Of a DNA stretch of 64,000 bases, positions 24,611 through 33,089 are shown one piece after another. The stretch spans positions 5,208,001 to 5,272,000 of the forward strand of contig NZ_CP094516.1 of NCBI RefSeq assembly GCF_029909975.1, in the 5' to 3' direction. The translations under genes were made by a program, and so were the position numbers. The notes under the pieces are model-generated. The model made no database searches, had not been told where the DNA came from, and saw only the letters and a program-made list of their open reading frames with translations. The number at the start of each line of letters is the position of its first letter. Position 1 is the stretch's first letter. The stretch is from Bradyrhizobium sp. ISRA430 (lineage in GTDB: Bacteria > Pseudomonadota > Alphaproteobacteria > Rhizobiales > Xanthobacteraceae).

Positions 24611-25642
24611 TCACTTGCGATTTTCCGGACCGGCCGATGCTCTCTTGTGAATGGGGCTGTCCGGCCTGAAGGCGTGGAATGCAAATGCAAAGGCGACGTC
24701 GTAAGGAATGTCGGACAACTGTCCGCCTTGCTGTCGCTGCACGACGACATTGCCGATGTCGCGGCCACCTGCGACGGTCCCCTTGTCGAGCGCGGAGGTT
24801 TGCCCGGCCTCCCATTTGAGAACGATATCGCCGGCTTCGATCGTGCCACGCTCTCTCAGCAGCGGCAGCGACCATGCTTCGTGATACCCCGGCCTGGTTT
24901 CGACGGCGATGACGCGTTCCATCGGATCGATGTCGTCAGGCAACGAGCCGTCATAGAGGAACGGCTTTTGCCCGCTCGCGTCGTACCCGGCATAAGGATT
25001 CCTGCCGTAGTTGCGCGCGCCAGGGTCGTTCGGGATCAGCACCTGCCCGTGAGGAAAGCGCTGACGGAAGCGCTCAAAGGATTCCAGGCGCGAAGGAACC
25101 AGCCGAAGGTGTTTCCCGCTCATGACGCCCACGATGGCATCGCCCCCGAATTGTTGCCACCAGCTCTCGGTCTGACGGTCGTACATCACCAGATCCGAGT
25201 TTCGGAGCTTGCCCGTCGTGCCGAAATCGAGAACGCGGTTCTCAATTGTGCGCTCGAAGACAAGCGAGCTGTTGCAGAGCGGGCAATAGGTGATGGTTAC
25301 AGGCATACCTCCCACAATATCGTTCACAATCTCGTGCCAGATCAGGATGCTCAGCGGGTACGCGCGCGCGTCGTCGCGGATGGCAAGCGAAATGACCGGC
25401 TCCGCGTTACCGATCCGGGCGGCCGATGCGGAGGCAGCGCCGTCGTTAAGTCGCTCGAAGCGAGGCTTATCGATCGACCGAATGCCGTCCTTGGGCGGGC
25501 CGCCTGACTTGATCTCATTTAGCGGGACGGTGTGCTGCGAGAAATCGGTGTGGGGCCATTCTGCTCGCCAACGACTTGGCTCGGCCGCGGCACTGCCAAC
25601 AATCGTGGTGCCAGCGACGACAAGCGCCGGGGCAAGCGCCAT
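24611..25642 (-). CDS. DUF3179 periplasmic protein, putative sigma-F target
   Basis: 343 residues from ATG 25642. The frame is open upstream to 25762, but that start lies inside the predicted promoter. The internal ATG gives a proper signal peptide (ALAPALVVAGTTIVGSAAA). The DUF3179 core contains VTITYCPLCNSSLVFER, a Cys-x2-Cys, then RNSDLVMYDR and SWWQQFGG. The biochemical function of the family is unknown. The CPLC motif could bind metal or undergo redox reactions. The gene is divergent from the bufferin operon and has an exact sigma-F-type element about 100 bp upstream. Confidence 0.85.
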   Translation of the reverse strand: MALAPALVVAGTTIVGSAAAEPSRWRAEWPHTDFSQHTVPLNEIKSGGPPKDGIRSIDKPRFERLNDGAASASAARIGNAEPVISLAIRDDARAYPLSILIWHEIVNDIVGGMPVTITYCPLCNSSLVFERTIENRVLDFGTTGKLRNSDLVMYDRQTESWWQQFGGDAIVGVMSGKHLRLVPSRLESFERFRQRFPHGQVLIPNDPGARNYGRNPYAGYDASGQKPFLYDGSLPDDIDPMERVIAVETRPGYHEAWSLPLLRERGTIEAGDIVLKWEAGQTSALDKGTVAGGRDIGNVVVQRQQGGQLSDIPYDVAFAFAFHAFRPDSPIHKRASAGPENRK

Positions 25643-25743
25643 CAAACGTATCCAGTTTGCCAATCTCAATGTTTCGCCGTTGAGGATTCTTAATCTTGCC
25701 TCAGCGCCTCGGATCACGACCGGAGTCGATTTAATCTCCACTG

Positions 25744-25769
25744 TTCGCTTGATGGACCACAATGGTTAC
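25744..25769 (-). promoter_or_regulatory. Sigma-F-type promoter of the DUF3179 gene (exact N16)
   Basis: On the minus strand: GTAACC (25764-25769), 16 bp, CGAA (25744-25747). It implies a transcript start near 25737 and a 5' leader of about 95 bases to ATG 25642, and it rules against translation from 25762. Confidence 0.75.
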
Positions 25770-25936
25770 CGGCGGGTCGGGTTGCGAGGCGAGGCTCCCC
25801 GCTGACGAAGGACGGCTTTGCCGCGGTTACGCGGCGCTGCACACAAACCGCGGCAAAGGCGTCATGAATTCCACCCAGCTACCGACCACCTCCAGCCAAC
25901 CGGCTTTGCGGAACCGGGGGCTCCAGGTCTTTCGGC

Positions 25937-25961
25937 GTAACCTTTCGGCGTCCCGAACGAA
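25937..25961 (+). promoter_or_regulatory. Sigma-F-type promoter of the bufferin operon (N15)
   Basis: GTAACC at 25937-25942, a 15-bp spacer starting tttcgg, and CGAA at 25958-25961. It lies 82 bp before the bufA1 start and back to back with the DUF3179 promoter. The rest of the 25643-26043 gap shows no gene. Confidence 0.62.
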
Positions 25962-26043
25962 TCTTTTCTTGGCGGGCAGGTTCGGCCTGCCGCACGGGCG
26001 ACTGCGTACGCTCGCACAACAACCTGCAATCGGAGGAACAGAA

Positions 26044-26391
26044 ATGTCCAATCGCACGCTATCCGCACTGGTCGCCGGCGCCTTTGTCGCAGCCGTGGGA
26101 TCGCTCGCCGTCGCACCGGCCGCGGCGCAGATGAAGAAGGGCGACATGGAAAAAATGATGAAGGAAAAGCAAGCCGAGACAATGAAGGCGCTGAAGGGCG
26201 GCAAGGTGGAGAAGTGCTTCGGCGTGGCGCTGAAGGGTCAGAACGACTGCTATGCGGGGCCGGGCACGACCTGCGCCGGGACCAGCACGGTCGACTATCA
26301 GGGCAATGCATTCAAGCTCGAGGCCAAGGGTACCTGCACAACCATACAGACGCCAAAAGGGCCGGGAAGCCTGACCGAGAGGAAGGCCTGA
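26044..26391 (+). CDS. bufA1: Bufferin precursor (BufA1 type, DUF2282)
   Basis: 115 residues from ATG 26044, with cggagga ahead. Signal peptide (about 1-29, APAAAQ), a charged linker, then the bufferin core with four cysteines at about 58, 69, 77 and 98 in [20 protein letters not shown] and KGTC. In the family, an MNIO enzyme with a partner protein modifies some core cysteines into heterocycles, giving a periplasmic copper- or soft-metal-binding peptide. The next two genes encode that pair. The modification itself is inferred from homology. Confidence 0.9.
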   Translation: MSNRTLSALVAGAFVAAVGSLAVAPAAAQMKKGDMEKMMKEKQAETMKALKGGKVEKCFGVALKGQNDCYAGPGTTCAGTSTVDYQGNAFKLEAKGTCTTIQTPKGPGSLTERKA

Positions 26392-26451
26392 TACCGTATC
26401 GTGGGCGGGCACCCCGCTGCCTGCCCACTCTCCTCTGATCGGAGGTTGCCC

Positions 26452-27339
26452 GTGTCGCTTCCGTCGTCTTGCACAAGAAGTTGCATCCCCGCACGCGGCG
26501 GCGTCGGCCTGAAGGCCGAGCATTACCGCACGATCCTCGAGCAGCAACCCGACATCGGCTTCTTCGAAGTCCATGCGGAAAACTACATGGGCGCGGGCGG
26601 GCCGCCGCACCGCTATTTGTCGGCCATTCGCGAGCGATATCCGCTCTCGCTCCACGGCGTGGGTCTTTCGATCGGCGCCGATCGGGCGCTCGATAAGGAA
26701 CATCTTAAGCGCCTCAACCGGCTAATTCTTCTCTACAGGCCAGGCTTGTTTTCGGAGCATCTGGCGTGGTCATCCCACGACAGCGGGTTTCTCAATGACC
26801 TGCTGCCTGTTCCCTATACCGCCGAGACGCTCACGCGCGTCATCGAACATGTGGATCAGGTGCAGAACGCACTCGGCCGGCAGATGCTGCTGGAGAATCC
26901 GTCGACCTACCTCGCCTTCGCCGAAAGCACTTACTCCGAGATCGACTTCATCACCGAGGTGGTCCGGCGCGCTGGCTGCGGCCTTCTGCTCGACGTCAAT
27001 AACGTCTACGTCGCCTCCACCAACCAGCAGTGGGATCCGTTCGCCTACATCGACGCCTATCCGCTCAAACATGTTCGGGAAGTTCATCTCGCCGGCCATA
27101 CGCGAGACGCCGACGGCAAGGGGCGGCCACTCCTGATCGACACCCACAATCACCCCGTCGACGAAATCGTTTGGGATCTCTACGCGCATACGGTCCGGCT
27201 CACCGGGCCGCTTCCCACCTTAATCGAATGGGACGCCGACGTGCCGACCTGGCCCACGCTGCAACGCGAAGCCGAATGCGCCGAGGCGATCATGTTCGCA
27301 ACCAAATCGGAGGCCGTACGTCGTGCAGCAGCTCGCTGA
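26452..27339 (+). CDS. bufB: MNIO (DUF692) bufferin-modifying enzyme
   Basis: 295 residues from GTG 26452, with cggagg 6 bp ahead; the frame is open upstream but the homology and ribosome site favour this start. TIM-barrel DUF692 family: GVGLKAEHY, FFEVHAENYMG, SLHGVGLSIG, LLLDVNNVYV and EVHLAGHT provide the His/Glu/Asp ligands of the multinuclear iron cluster. It should oxidise cysteines of the bufA1 product. bufC begins inside its last codons. Confidence 0.93.
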   Translation: MSLPSSCTRSCIPARGGVGLKAEHYRTILEQQPDIGFFEVHAENYMGAGGPPHRYLSAIRERYPLSLHGVGLSIGADRALDKEHLKRLNRLILLYRPGLFSEHLAWSSHDSGFLNDLLPVPYTAETLTRVIEHVDQVQNALGRQMLLENPSTYLAFAESTYSEIDFITEVVRRAGCGLLLDVNNVYVASTNQQWDPFAYIDAYPLKHVREVHLAGHTRDADGKGRPLLIDTHNHPVDEIVWDLYAHTVRLTGPLPTLIEWDADVPTWPTLQREAECAEAIMFATKSEAVRRAAAR

Positions 27340-28111
27340 AAGGCAGCGCGATTTCGCTGCATCTGTGCTCGATCCAGCGCTCCCGATGCCCGAGGGTCTT
27401 CTTGGCCCGGACGGTGAGCCGGATGCGAAGCGGTTCGCCGTCTATCGCAACAATGTCGTGGTCAGCCTGATCGAAGCGCTGCAGCACGCGTTCCCGGCCG
27501 TGCACCGCGTTGTTGGCGACGATTTCTTTCGCGCCATGGCACGCGCCTACGTCATGGTCCAGCCGCCGCGCTCGCCAATCATGCTTGACTATGGTGCCGG
27601 CTTCCCGGACTTCATCCGGAACTTCAAGCCCGCGGCCGGGCTGCCCTACTTGGAAGACGTTGCACGGATCGAGCGCGCCTGGACGGAAGCATATCACGCA
27701 CCCGAGGCTTCGCCGATTGATCCAAGCGCATTCAGCGAGGTCGCCCCCGATGAGCTGCCTGCAATGCGGCTCGAGCTTCATCCTTCGCTGCGTCTGGTCC
27801 GATCGCAGTTTCCCGCGCTGGCCATCTGGCAGATGAACGTCGGCGACGGCATCCCGGCTCCGGTCGATCTGGCTTCCGGCGGCGAGGACGCGCTGATCAT
27901 TCGCCCCGCGGCCGACGCTGAGGTTCGCTTGATCCCAAAGGGCAGCCTGGAGTTCATCCAGGCACTGCGCGACGGAAGGCCGGTGCTCGCTGCGTTAAAG
28001 GAAGCTTTGACTGCGAATTACCGCTTCGATCTCTCGGCCAATCTTTCCGATCTAATGCGCGCGGGTGCCCTGGTCGGGTACAGCCTGGCACAAGAGGCGG
28101 CCCAGACATGA
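27323..28111 (+). CDS. bufC: BufC-type substrate-recruiting partner (DUF2063)
   Basis: 262 residues from GTG 27323, overlapping bufB by 17 bp with ggagg at 27309-27313. The N-terminal DUF2063 'putative DNA-binding' domain starts LAERQRDFAASVLD and contains RFAVYRNNVVVSLIEALQ and FPAVHRVVGDDFF. A C-terminal domain follows from about residue 140. The partner protein presents the precursor peptide to the MNIO enzyme. Overlapping reading frames support a stable BufB-BufC complex. Confidence 0.9.
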   Translation: MQQLAERQRDFAASVLDPALPMPEGLLGPDGEPDAKRFAVYRNNVVVSLIEALQHAFPAVHRVVGDDFFRAMARAYVMVQPPRSPIMLDYGAGFPDFIRNFKPAAGLPYLEDVARIERAWTEAYHAPEASPIDPSAFSEVAPDELPAMRLELHPSLRLVRSQFPALAIWQMNVGDGIPAPVDLASGGEDALIIRPAADAEVRLIPKGSLEFIQALRDGRPVLAALKEALTANYRFDLSANLSDLMRAGALVGYSLAQEAAQT

Positions 28112-28611
28112 CCGTGCATGTGAACATCGCAACGCTCGAGAGTGCCACTCGCGTACTGGCCGATTGGCTCGCCCGCGTCGCTCGGGTGTTGGCTCCGCCG
28201 GTGCTGCGGATCGCGCTTGCTGTGCCCTTCTTCAAATCCGGGCTAACCAAGTGGGACGGCTTCCTGTCGCTGTCGCCGGCTGCCGAGTTCCTCTTCGAGG
28301 ACGAGTTCAAGCTGCATATTTTTGGTCAAGCTTATGACTTCCCTTTGCCCACCGTGGTCGCATACCTCGACGGCATCGCCGAGATCGTGCTCCCCATCCT
28401 GCTCGTTGTTGGCCTTGCAACTCGTTTTTCCGCACTGGGGATCCTGGTCATGACCGGCGTTATTCAATTGGTCGTGCCGGAGGGATGGGCGAATTTCCAT
28501 CTGCCGTGGGCTGGCTTGGCAGTAGCCATCATCGCGCTTGGACCTGGGACGCTCTCCGTCGATCATTTGCTTGAACGGCTGCCGCGGCCCTGGAAGCAGG
28601 GAGGCGCCTGA
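28108..28611 (+). CDS. DoxX-family membrane protein of the bufferin operon
   Basis: 167 residues, start overlapping the bufC stop by 4 bp. Four hydrophobic segments in DoxX order: VLRIALAVPFFKSGLTKWDGF at the start, IAEIVLPILLVVGLATRFSALGILVMTGVIQ in the middle and LPWAGLAVAIIALGPG at the end. DoxX-type proteins are frequent fourth genes in bufferin operons. The function is not settled; quinone-linked redox support of thiol chemistry at the membrane is one possibility. Confidence 0.88.
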   Translation: MTVHVNIATLESATRVLADWLARVARVLAPPVLRIALAVPFFKSGLTKWDGFLSLSPAAEFLFEDEFKLHIFGQAYDFPLPTVVAYLDGIAEIVLPILLVVGLATRFSALGILVMTGVIQLVVPEGWANFHLPWAGLAVAIIALGPGTLSVDHLLERLPRPWKQGGA

Positions 28612-28669
28612 TGTTGGCGAGCTCCCGTTCCTCGTTATATGTGCCTCGAGCCCAATGGAACGCTCGGTC

Positions 28670-29302
28670 ATGACGCACGACTCTCGCAGCCGCGGACTTT
28701 CGCTCAGGCTTGTCGGGAAGCATGAGAGCGGCGCGCACGAGACAGCGTCGGTCGCCAGAGATGTCGACTGGTCGATCCTGATGGCCTGTGCACAGGAGGG
28801 AGACCGAACCGCCTATCACCGGCTGCTGCAGGAAATCACGCCGTATTTGCGTTCTCTTGCGGCGCGGTGGCACCGTGACCCCGGCGATGTTGAAGACTCT
28901 GTTCAGGATGTCCTTCTGACCATCCATTCGATCCGAAAGACCTACGACCCGGCCCGGCCATTTGCGCCGTGGCTGGTTGCAATTGCGAACCGGCGTTTCA
29001 TTGACCGGCTGCGCCGTCAGGGCCGCACCAGAGACCGTGAAATACCTTTAACCACCGAGCATGAAACCTTTTCCGAACCTCAAGCGAACCTGGAAGTGAA
29101 GCAGGACAGGCTGGAGCTTGAAGGCATGGTCAACGATCTGCCCCCTGCGCAGCAGAACGCCGTCCGGCTGCTCAAACTCAAGGAGATGTCATTGAAGGAG
29201 GCCGCGGCGCTGAGCGGCATGTCGATCAGCTCCCTCAAGGTCAACGTCCACCGTGCGCTGAAGAGCCTTCGGAAAATGCTGGTCGATCGGAGCGAACCGT
29301 GA
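28670..29302 (+). CDS. ECF sigma factor (SigF-like)
   Basis: 210 residues from ATG 28670 (ATG 28655 is the alternative). Sigma region 2 covers about residues 35-105 (AYHRLLQEITPYLRSLAARW, DVEDSVQDVLLTIH, PWLVAIANRRFID). Region 4 covers about 145-200 (LPPAQQNAVRLLKLKEMSLKEAAALSGMS, SSLKVNVHRALKSLR). It overlaps the NrsF-type gene by 4 bp. The pairing and the bufferin context match the Caulobacter SigF/NrsF metal-stress system. It should recognise the GTAACC/CGAA elements found around it. Confidence 0.9.
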   Translation: MTHDSRSRGLSLRLVGKHESGAHETASVARDVDWSILMACAQEGDRTAYHRLLQEITPYLRSLAARWHRDPGDVEDSVQDVLLTIHSIRKTYDPARPFAPWLVAIANRRFIDRLRRQGRTRDREIPLTTEHETFSEPQANLEVKQDRLELEGMVNDLPPAQQNAVRLLKLKEMSLKEAAALSGMSISSLKVNVHRALKSLRKMLVDRSEP

Positions 29303-29970
29303 TCAAGACACCCGATCTCATTGCTTCCCTTGCGGCGAACGCCACGCCGGTACGGCGGCTGCGGCCGCCGGTCATGCGGGCGGCGTGCTGGCTCCTGCTT
29401 GCAGCGGTCGTCTTGACGCTGCTGGCCGTCAACCAGGGAATTCGCCCCGACCTGGTTCGGCGGCTGCAGGAGCCGGCCTTTGTCGTCTGCATAGCGGCCT
29501 CGCTTCTGACCGGGGTACTCGCGGCGATCGTTGCCTTCCTCGTGAGCCTCCCCGACCGGTCGCGGCTCTGGCTTCTGCTTCCGATCCCGGCGCTGATCCT
29601 GTGGCTTTCGAATATCGGCTATCAGTGCCTCACTCAATGGGTCGCTATTGGACCTGACGGCATGAGTTTTGGGGAGGCCGCGCGCTGCTTCGCTACGCTC
29701 GTGCTGACCAGCCTGCCATTGTCGCTCGCGATGCTGGTGATGCTGCGCTATGCGGCTCCGCTTCGCCCAATCGCCGCGACCTTCATGGGTAGCTTGGCGG
29801 TCGCTGCGATCACGGCAACGGCACTGTCGCTCTTCCACGTCATCGATGCGACCGCGATGGTCCTGATGTGGAACTTCGGAACCGCAGCTCTGTTCGTCGG
29901 CCTGGCAGGTCTGTTCGGTCGGACAATGTTCCGATGGGCCGCGCCTCGAACGCTATACGCACGAGACTAG
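29299..29970 (+). CDS. NrsF-type membrane anti-sigma factor (DUF1109)
   Basis: 223 residues from GTG 29299, overlapping the sigma gene by 4 bp. A short cytoplasmic N-terminus (LIASLAANATPVRRLRPP) that would hold the sigma factor is followed by six hydrophobic helices. Two membrane or loop cysteines (VVCIAAS; GYQCLTQW) and one more (ARCFAT) are visible. In the family such cysteines sense metals or oxidants and release the sigma factor. This is the likely sensor of the island regulon. Confidence 0.9.
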   Translation: MIKTPDLIASLAANATPVRRLRPPVMRAACWLLLAAVVLTLLAVNQGIRPDLVRRLQEPAFVVCIAASLLTGVLAAIVAFLVSLPDRSRLWLLLPIPALILWLSNIGYQCLTQWVAIGPDGMSFGEAARCFATLVLTSLPLSLAMLVMLRYAAPLRPIAATFMGSLAVAAITATALSLFHVIDATAMVLMWNFGTAALFVGLAGLFGRTMFRWAAPRTLYARD

Positions 29971-30093
29971 GCGTTGAGGTCACTGAAAACGTTCGGTGAC
30001 GGCAGGCCGCATTTCTTCCCGCGCCCAGGGCTCAGGGGATCACAGGCCTCGATGCCGAGTTCTGATAGAAGAAACTGAGAAGGAGCAAGACAC

Positions 30094-30663
30094 ATGACCG
30101 ATTTCCCACACCTGTTTCCGAGGCGGGCCGTTCCACCTCTTCGAGTTGACCTCGCGAGCGGCGGCACCTTCGATCTTGCGCGCGAGAAGCCTGCGCAGTT
30201 CACGCTTCTCGTGTTCTACCGCGGCCTTCACTGCCCGATCTGCAAGACCCAGCTTAGGGACCTGGAAGCAAAGCTCGATGAGTTCGACAAGCGCGGCGTT
30301 GCGGTGGTGGCCGTATCGTCCGATACGAAAGAGCGGGCCACACAGACCATGGACGGCTGGGGATTGACGCGGCTGCGTCTCGGCTACGGCCTCGATCTGG
30401 CGGCGGCGCGGCGGTGGGGCTTGTTCATCTCGTCAGGGCGCGGCATGACCTCCGTCGGAGTCGAAGAGCCCGCGCTTTTCTCCGAGCCGGGACTCTACCT
30501 GATACGGCCGGACGGCACGCTCTACTTCGGCAGCGTCCAGACCATGCCGTTCGCGCGACCGCACTTCGCCGACATTCTCGCCGCAATCGACTATGTCCTG
30601 AAGAACAATTACCCGGCGCGCGGCGAAGTCATGGATCTGTCGGAAGCAGCCCCGGCAGCGTGA
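30094..30663 (+). CDS. AhpC/TSA-type peroxiredoxin-like protein
   Basis: 189 residues, no signal peptide. FYRGLHCPICKTQLRDLE gives a Cys47-x2-Cys50 pair at the redoxin active site, where a typical peroxiredoxin has a single peroxidatic Cys preceded by PxxxT. This is the 'AhpC/TSA family' form resembling thioredoxin-like reductases. GLYLIRPDGTLYFGSVQ is the cis-Pro-side strand region. It follows the anti-sigma gene by 123 bp with its own ribosome site (gaaggagc). Likely thiol peroxidase or disulfide reductase. Confidence 0.85.
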   Translation: MTDFPHLFPRRAVPPLRVDLASGGTFDLAREKPAQFTLLVFYRGLHCPICKTQLRDLEAKLDEFDKRGVAVVAVSSDTKERATQTMDGWGLTRLRLGYGLDLAAARRWGLFISSGRGMTSVGVEEPALFSEPGLYLIRPDGTLYFGSVQTMPFARPHFADILAAIDYVLKNNYPARGEVMDLSEAAPAA

Positions 30664-30734
30664 CGCGACGCAACGGCACTCCGCGAAACGCACGCGATGA
30701 GCGTGATCGCGCTGGGCAAAGCTGAAAATGGGCC

Positions 30735-31721
30735 ATGAGAATTGCTATCGCGCCATTGGTGCTGGCAATGGCGCTCCGATTGGGGGCGGCGATACCTGCT
30801 ACTGCCCAGACATTTACTGAATTCACTTTACCTACTCCCGCCAGCCGTCCCTCCGCAATCACGGCAGGACCAGACGGCGCGCTGTGGTTCACCGAGGCCG
30901 CGGGGAAGATCGGGCGAATCACCTCCGATGGCACCATAACCGAGCTCCCAATCAAGGGGGGCGGCATTTTGCATTCCATTACAACGGGGCCTGACGGCGC
31001 GTTGTGGTTCACAGAGTTCACCTCCAAGAGGATCGGGCGCATTCCGACCACCGCCACGGCAGAAAACCTGCAACTAACCGAATTCGCGATCCCTGGGCCG
31101 GCCGGACCACTTGGCATAACGAGCGGGCCAGATGGTGCCCTGTGGTTCATCGAGCCGGTCGGAGGCAAAATCGGGCAGATCACGACCACCGGCGTGGTCA
31201 CCGAATTCCCGATCCCCTCGGCCAAGAGCGGAGAGATCACGGCTGGACCAGACGGCGCGCTGTGGTTCACATATGCTCGTGGCAAAATCGGGCGGATTGC
31301 CACCACGGGCGCGGTCACCGAATTCACGATCCCTCCGGAGGATAGCAGCCCCGGGAGTATTACGACCGGGCCCGACGGCGCGCTGTGGTTCGCCGAACCG
31401 GTGAGTGGCAAAATCGTACGAATGACTACCGATGGCAAGATAACCGAATTCGCGCTTCCCAATCCCTATTCCCAGCCATGGGGCATCACGACGGGGCCAG
31501 ACGGCGCCTTGTGGTTTACCGAATCCGCTTGCGTTCGCCAGCCGGGTCCACGCTGCGCCATCGGCAACAAAATCGGTCGGATCACGACGACCGGTTCAGT
31601 CACCGAGTTCGCGATCCCGTCGGACGGTAGCGGGCCTCACAGCATCACGAACGGGCCCGACGGCGCGCTGTGGTTCACCGAGTACTATGGAAGCAGGGTC
31701 GGACGCCTGGTGCTTCCTTGA
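30735..31721 (+). CDS. Secreted virginiamycin B lyase-like beta-propeller
   Basis: 328 residues. Signal peptide to about residue 24 (IPATAQ). Seven repeats of about 40 residues follow, each with GPDGALWFTE-like blades ending GKIGRI and TEF.IP. This is the Vgb/streptogramin-lyase propeller. Vgb-like folds are widespread and mostly not antibiotic lyases; here it may be a scaffold or binding protein. The repeats are highly similar at DNA level, suggesting recent repeat turnover. Context is metal stress, but no link is shown. Confidence 0.88.
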   Translation: MRIAIAPLVLAMALRLGAAIPATAQTFTEFTLPTPASRPSAITAGPDGALWFTEAAGKIGRITSDGTITELPIKGGGILHSITTGPDGALWFTEFTSKRIGRIPTTATAENLQLTEFAIPGPAGPLGITSGPDGALWFIEPVGGKIGQITTTGVVTEFPIPSAKSGEITAGPDGALWFTYARGKIGRIATTGAVTEFTIPPEDSSPGSITTGPDGALWFAEPVSGKIVRMTTDGKITEFALPNPYSQPWGITTGPDGALWFTESACVRQPGPRCAIGNKIGRITTTGSVTEFAIPSDGSGPHSITNGPDGALWFTEYYGSRVGRLVLP

Positions 31722-32208
31722 CCTACACGATTGTCGTTGGAGATGGAGAAAACACAGACGCGCCGTGGTATCGTCCAGCCAAACGCCGCGGTATTCTTCA
31801 TGTGCCGACTGACATCAACAGGGATCATCGCGATGATGGAGCCCGTGGTCGGTCTGGTTGAACGTCTCCTGAAGCGAGTCATCGTCGTCGCGATCAAGGT
31901 AGACGACAACTTCCACATCAATGCCAACCCGGCTTCTTAGCCGATTTCTATCGCCGCAAAAGAGAAGTAAGCGGGTTCAGCCTCATCAAGGCGGCGAGGA
32001 GGGTGGCTACAGCGCGGCGCGGTTGGGCTGTGCGACCATGCAACCTTGAGCCCGAGGAAATGCTTGTCCCGAGACCGTCTGACCCAAAATTTATTCTCAA
32101 TGGCCGTAACCTTCTCGGCAGAACTATCGAATGGCATTTTGGGGTAGCTGCACGTCTCGCTCGGCGCGAACCGTCTTGCGTCCTCATCAATCTTGGAGCA
32201 GGGATTCA
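31722..32208. other. Intergenic, 487 bp
   Basis: A 69-codon frame (31731-31940, TTG start) is open but resembles nothing I know and lacks a good ribosome site. The clear signal here is the sigma-F-type promoter at 32106-32131. Confidence 0.5.
32106..32131 (+). promoter_or_regulatory. Sigma-F-type promoter (exact N16)
   Basis: GTAACC at 32106-32111, 16 bp, CGAA at 32128-32131. It points towards the secreted protein starting at 32209, 77 bp downstream. Confidence 0.75.
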
Positions 32209-32874
32209 ATGAACCTAGCAAACTATGCAGGCCGCTCGTTCGGTGCACTACTCACGTTGGCACTGACGGTCCTTTCGGTACCTAGTCAAGCCGACGAGGC
32301 GATTCACCTGGATTTCACGGCGCACGCCTCCTTTTTCTCGGCTGAGACGCATCAGCCGAAACCGCTTGACCCGCATGTCTTCGTTGCGGACGCGTCCGCA
32401 GCCGCCGCGGTGGGACCTCAAAATATACAGCACGTGGCTGGCATCCGCCCGGCGCTGATTGACCAGGACCCAAAGACTGCCCCTCTCGTCAACGCCAAGG
32501 GTGAAGCCTTGGGATTCGATCTCGGCGACTGGCTCGCGGCCAAAGGCACCGTTACCATCACTCCGTCTACCGGTGGCAAGGTCGAGATTTCGGTTCAGTT
32601 CAGCCACTTGCAACCGGGCGGCCATTACAGCCTTTTCGAAAATCATTTCGACCAGAAGCCCGTCGGCTTCACCCCGCTCGACGACACGGGCAAGACGAAC
32701 GATTTCGTGGCCGGAGCGGATGGAACCGCCAAGCTTACGGTGATGGCTCCGCAGAAGCTGACCCACGACAATGCGGTACTGCTCGTCTACCACAGCGATA
32801 AGACCGCACATGGCGAGCAGCGCGGCGAAATCGGCGTCAACGCCCATCATCAGCTCATCGCCAGGATACAGTAA
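32209..32874 (+). CDS. Secreted protein of unknown function, putative sigma-F target
   Basis: 221 residues from ATG 32209, with tggagcaggg ahead. Signal peptide to about residue 28 (VPSQADE). The mature protein is His- and Asp-rich (HASFFSAETHQPKPLDPHVF; HYSLFENHFDQKP) and ends in a domain with LLVYHSDKTAHGEQRGEIG and NAHHQLIARI. The second half has the look of a CHRD- or superoxide-dismutase-like beta fold, but I cannot assign a family. No cysteines. The His clusters and the upstream sigma-F element suggest a periplasmic metal-binding role. Confidence 0.78.
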   Translation: MNLANYAGRSFGALLTLALTVLSVPSQADEAIHLDFTAHASFFSAETHQPKPLDPHVFVADASAAAAVGPQNIQHVAGIRPALIDQDPKTAPLVNAKGEALGFDLGDWLAAKGTVTITPSTGGKVEISVQFSHLQPGGHYSLFENHFDQKPVGFTPLDDTGKTNDFVAGADGTAKLTVMAPQKLTHDNAVLLVYHSDKTAHGEQRGEIGVNAHHQLIARIQ

Positions 32875-33089
32875 GCCTACAGGGGTAGGAGTGATCGCCT
32901 CGCGCGGCCCCTTCCAGCTCATCGTTCCGGATGTGCCGAGCATCGGCGCCACCGGCGCCTATCCGGATGTGCTGTCCCCTGATTTCGTGGTGCCAAGCTC
33001 GATTCTGCTGCACGCGTTGTCGCTGCGGCAGTTGTACCGGCGAGCCAAGCCTCGTGCCTAGGCCGCGCGAGGCTTCGTTGTTGCCCGGA

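Noticed and set aside
32875..33061. Plus-strand frame ending VVPSSILLHALSLRQLYRRAKPRA
   Set aside because: It may be a gene remnant but matches no family I know and lacks a start.
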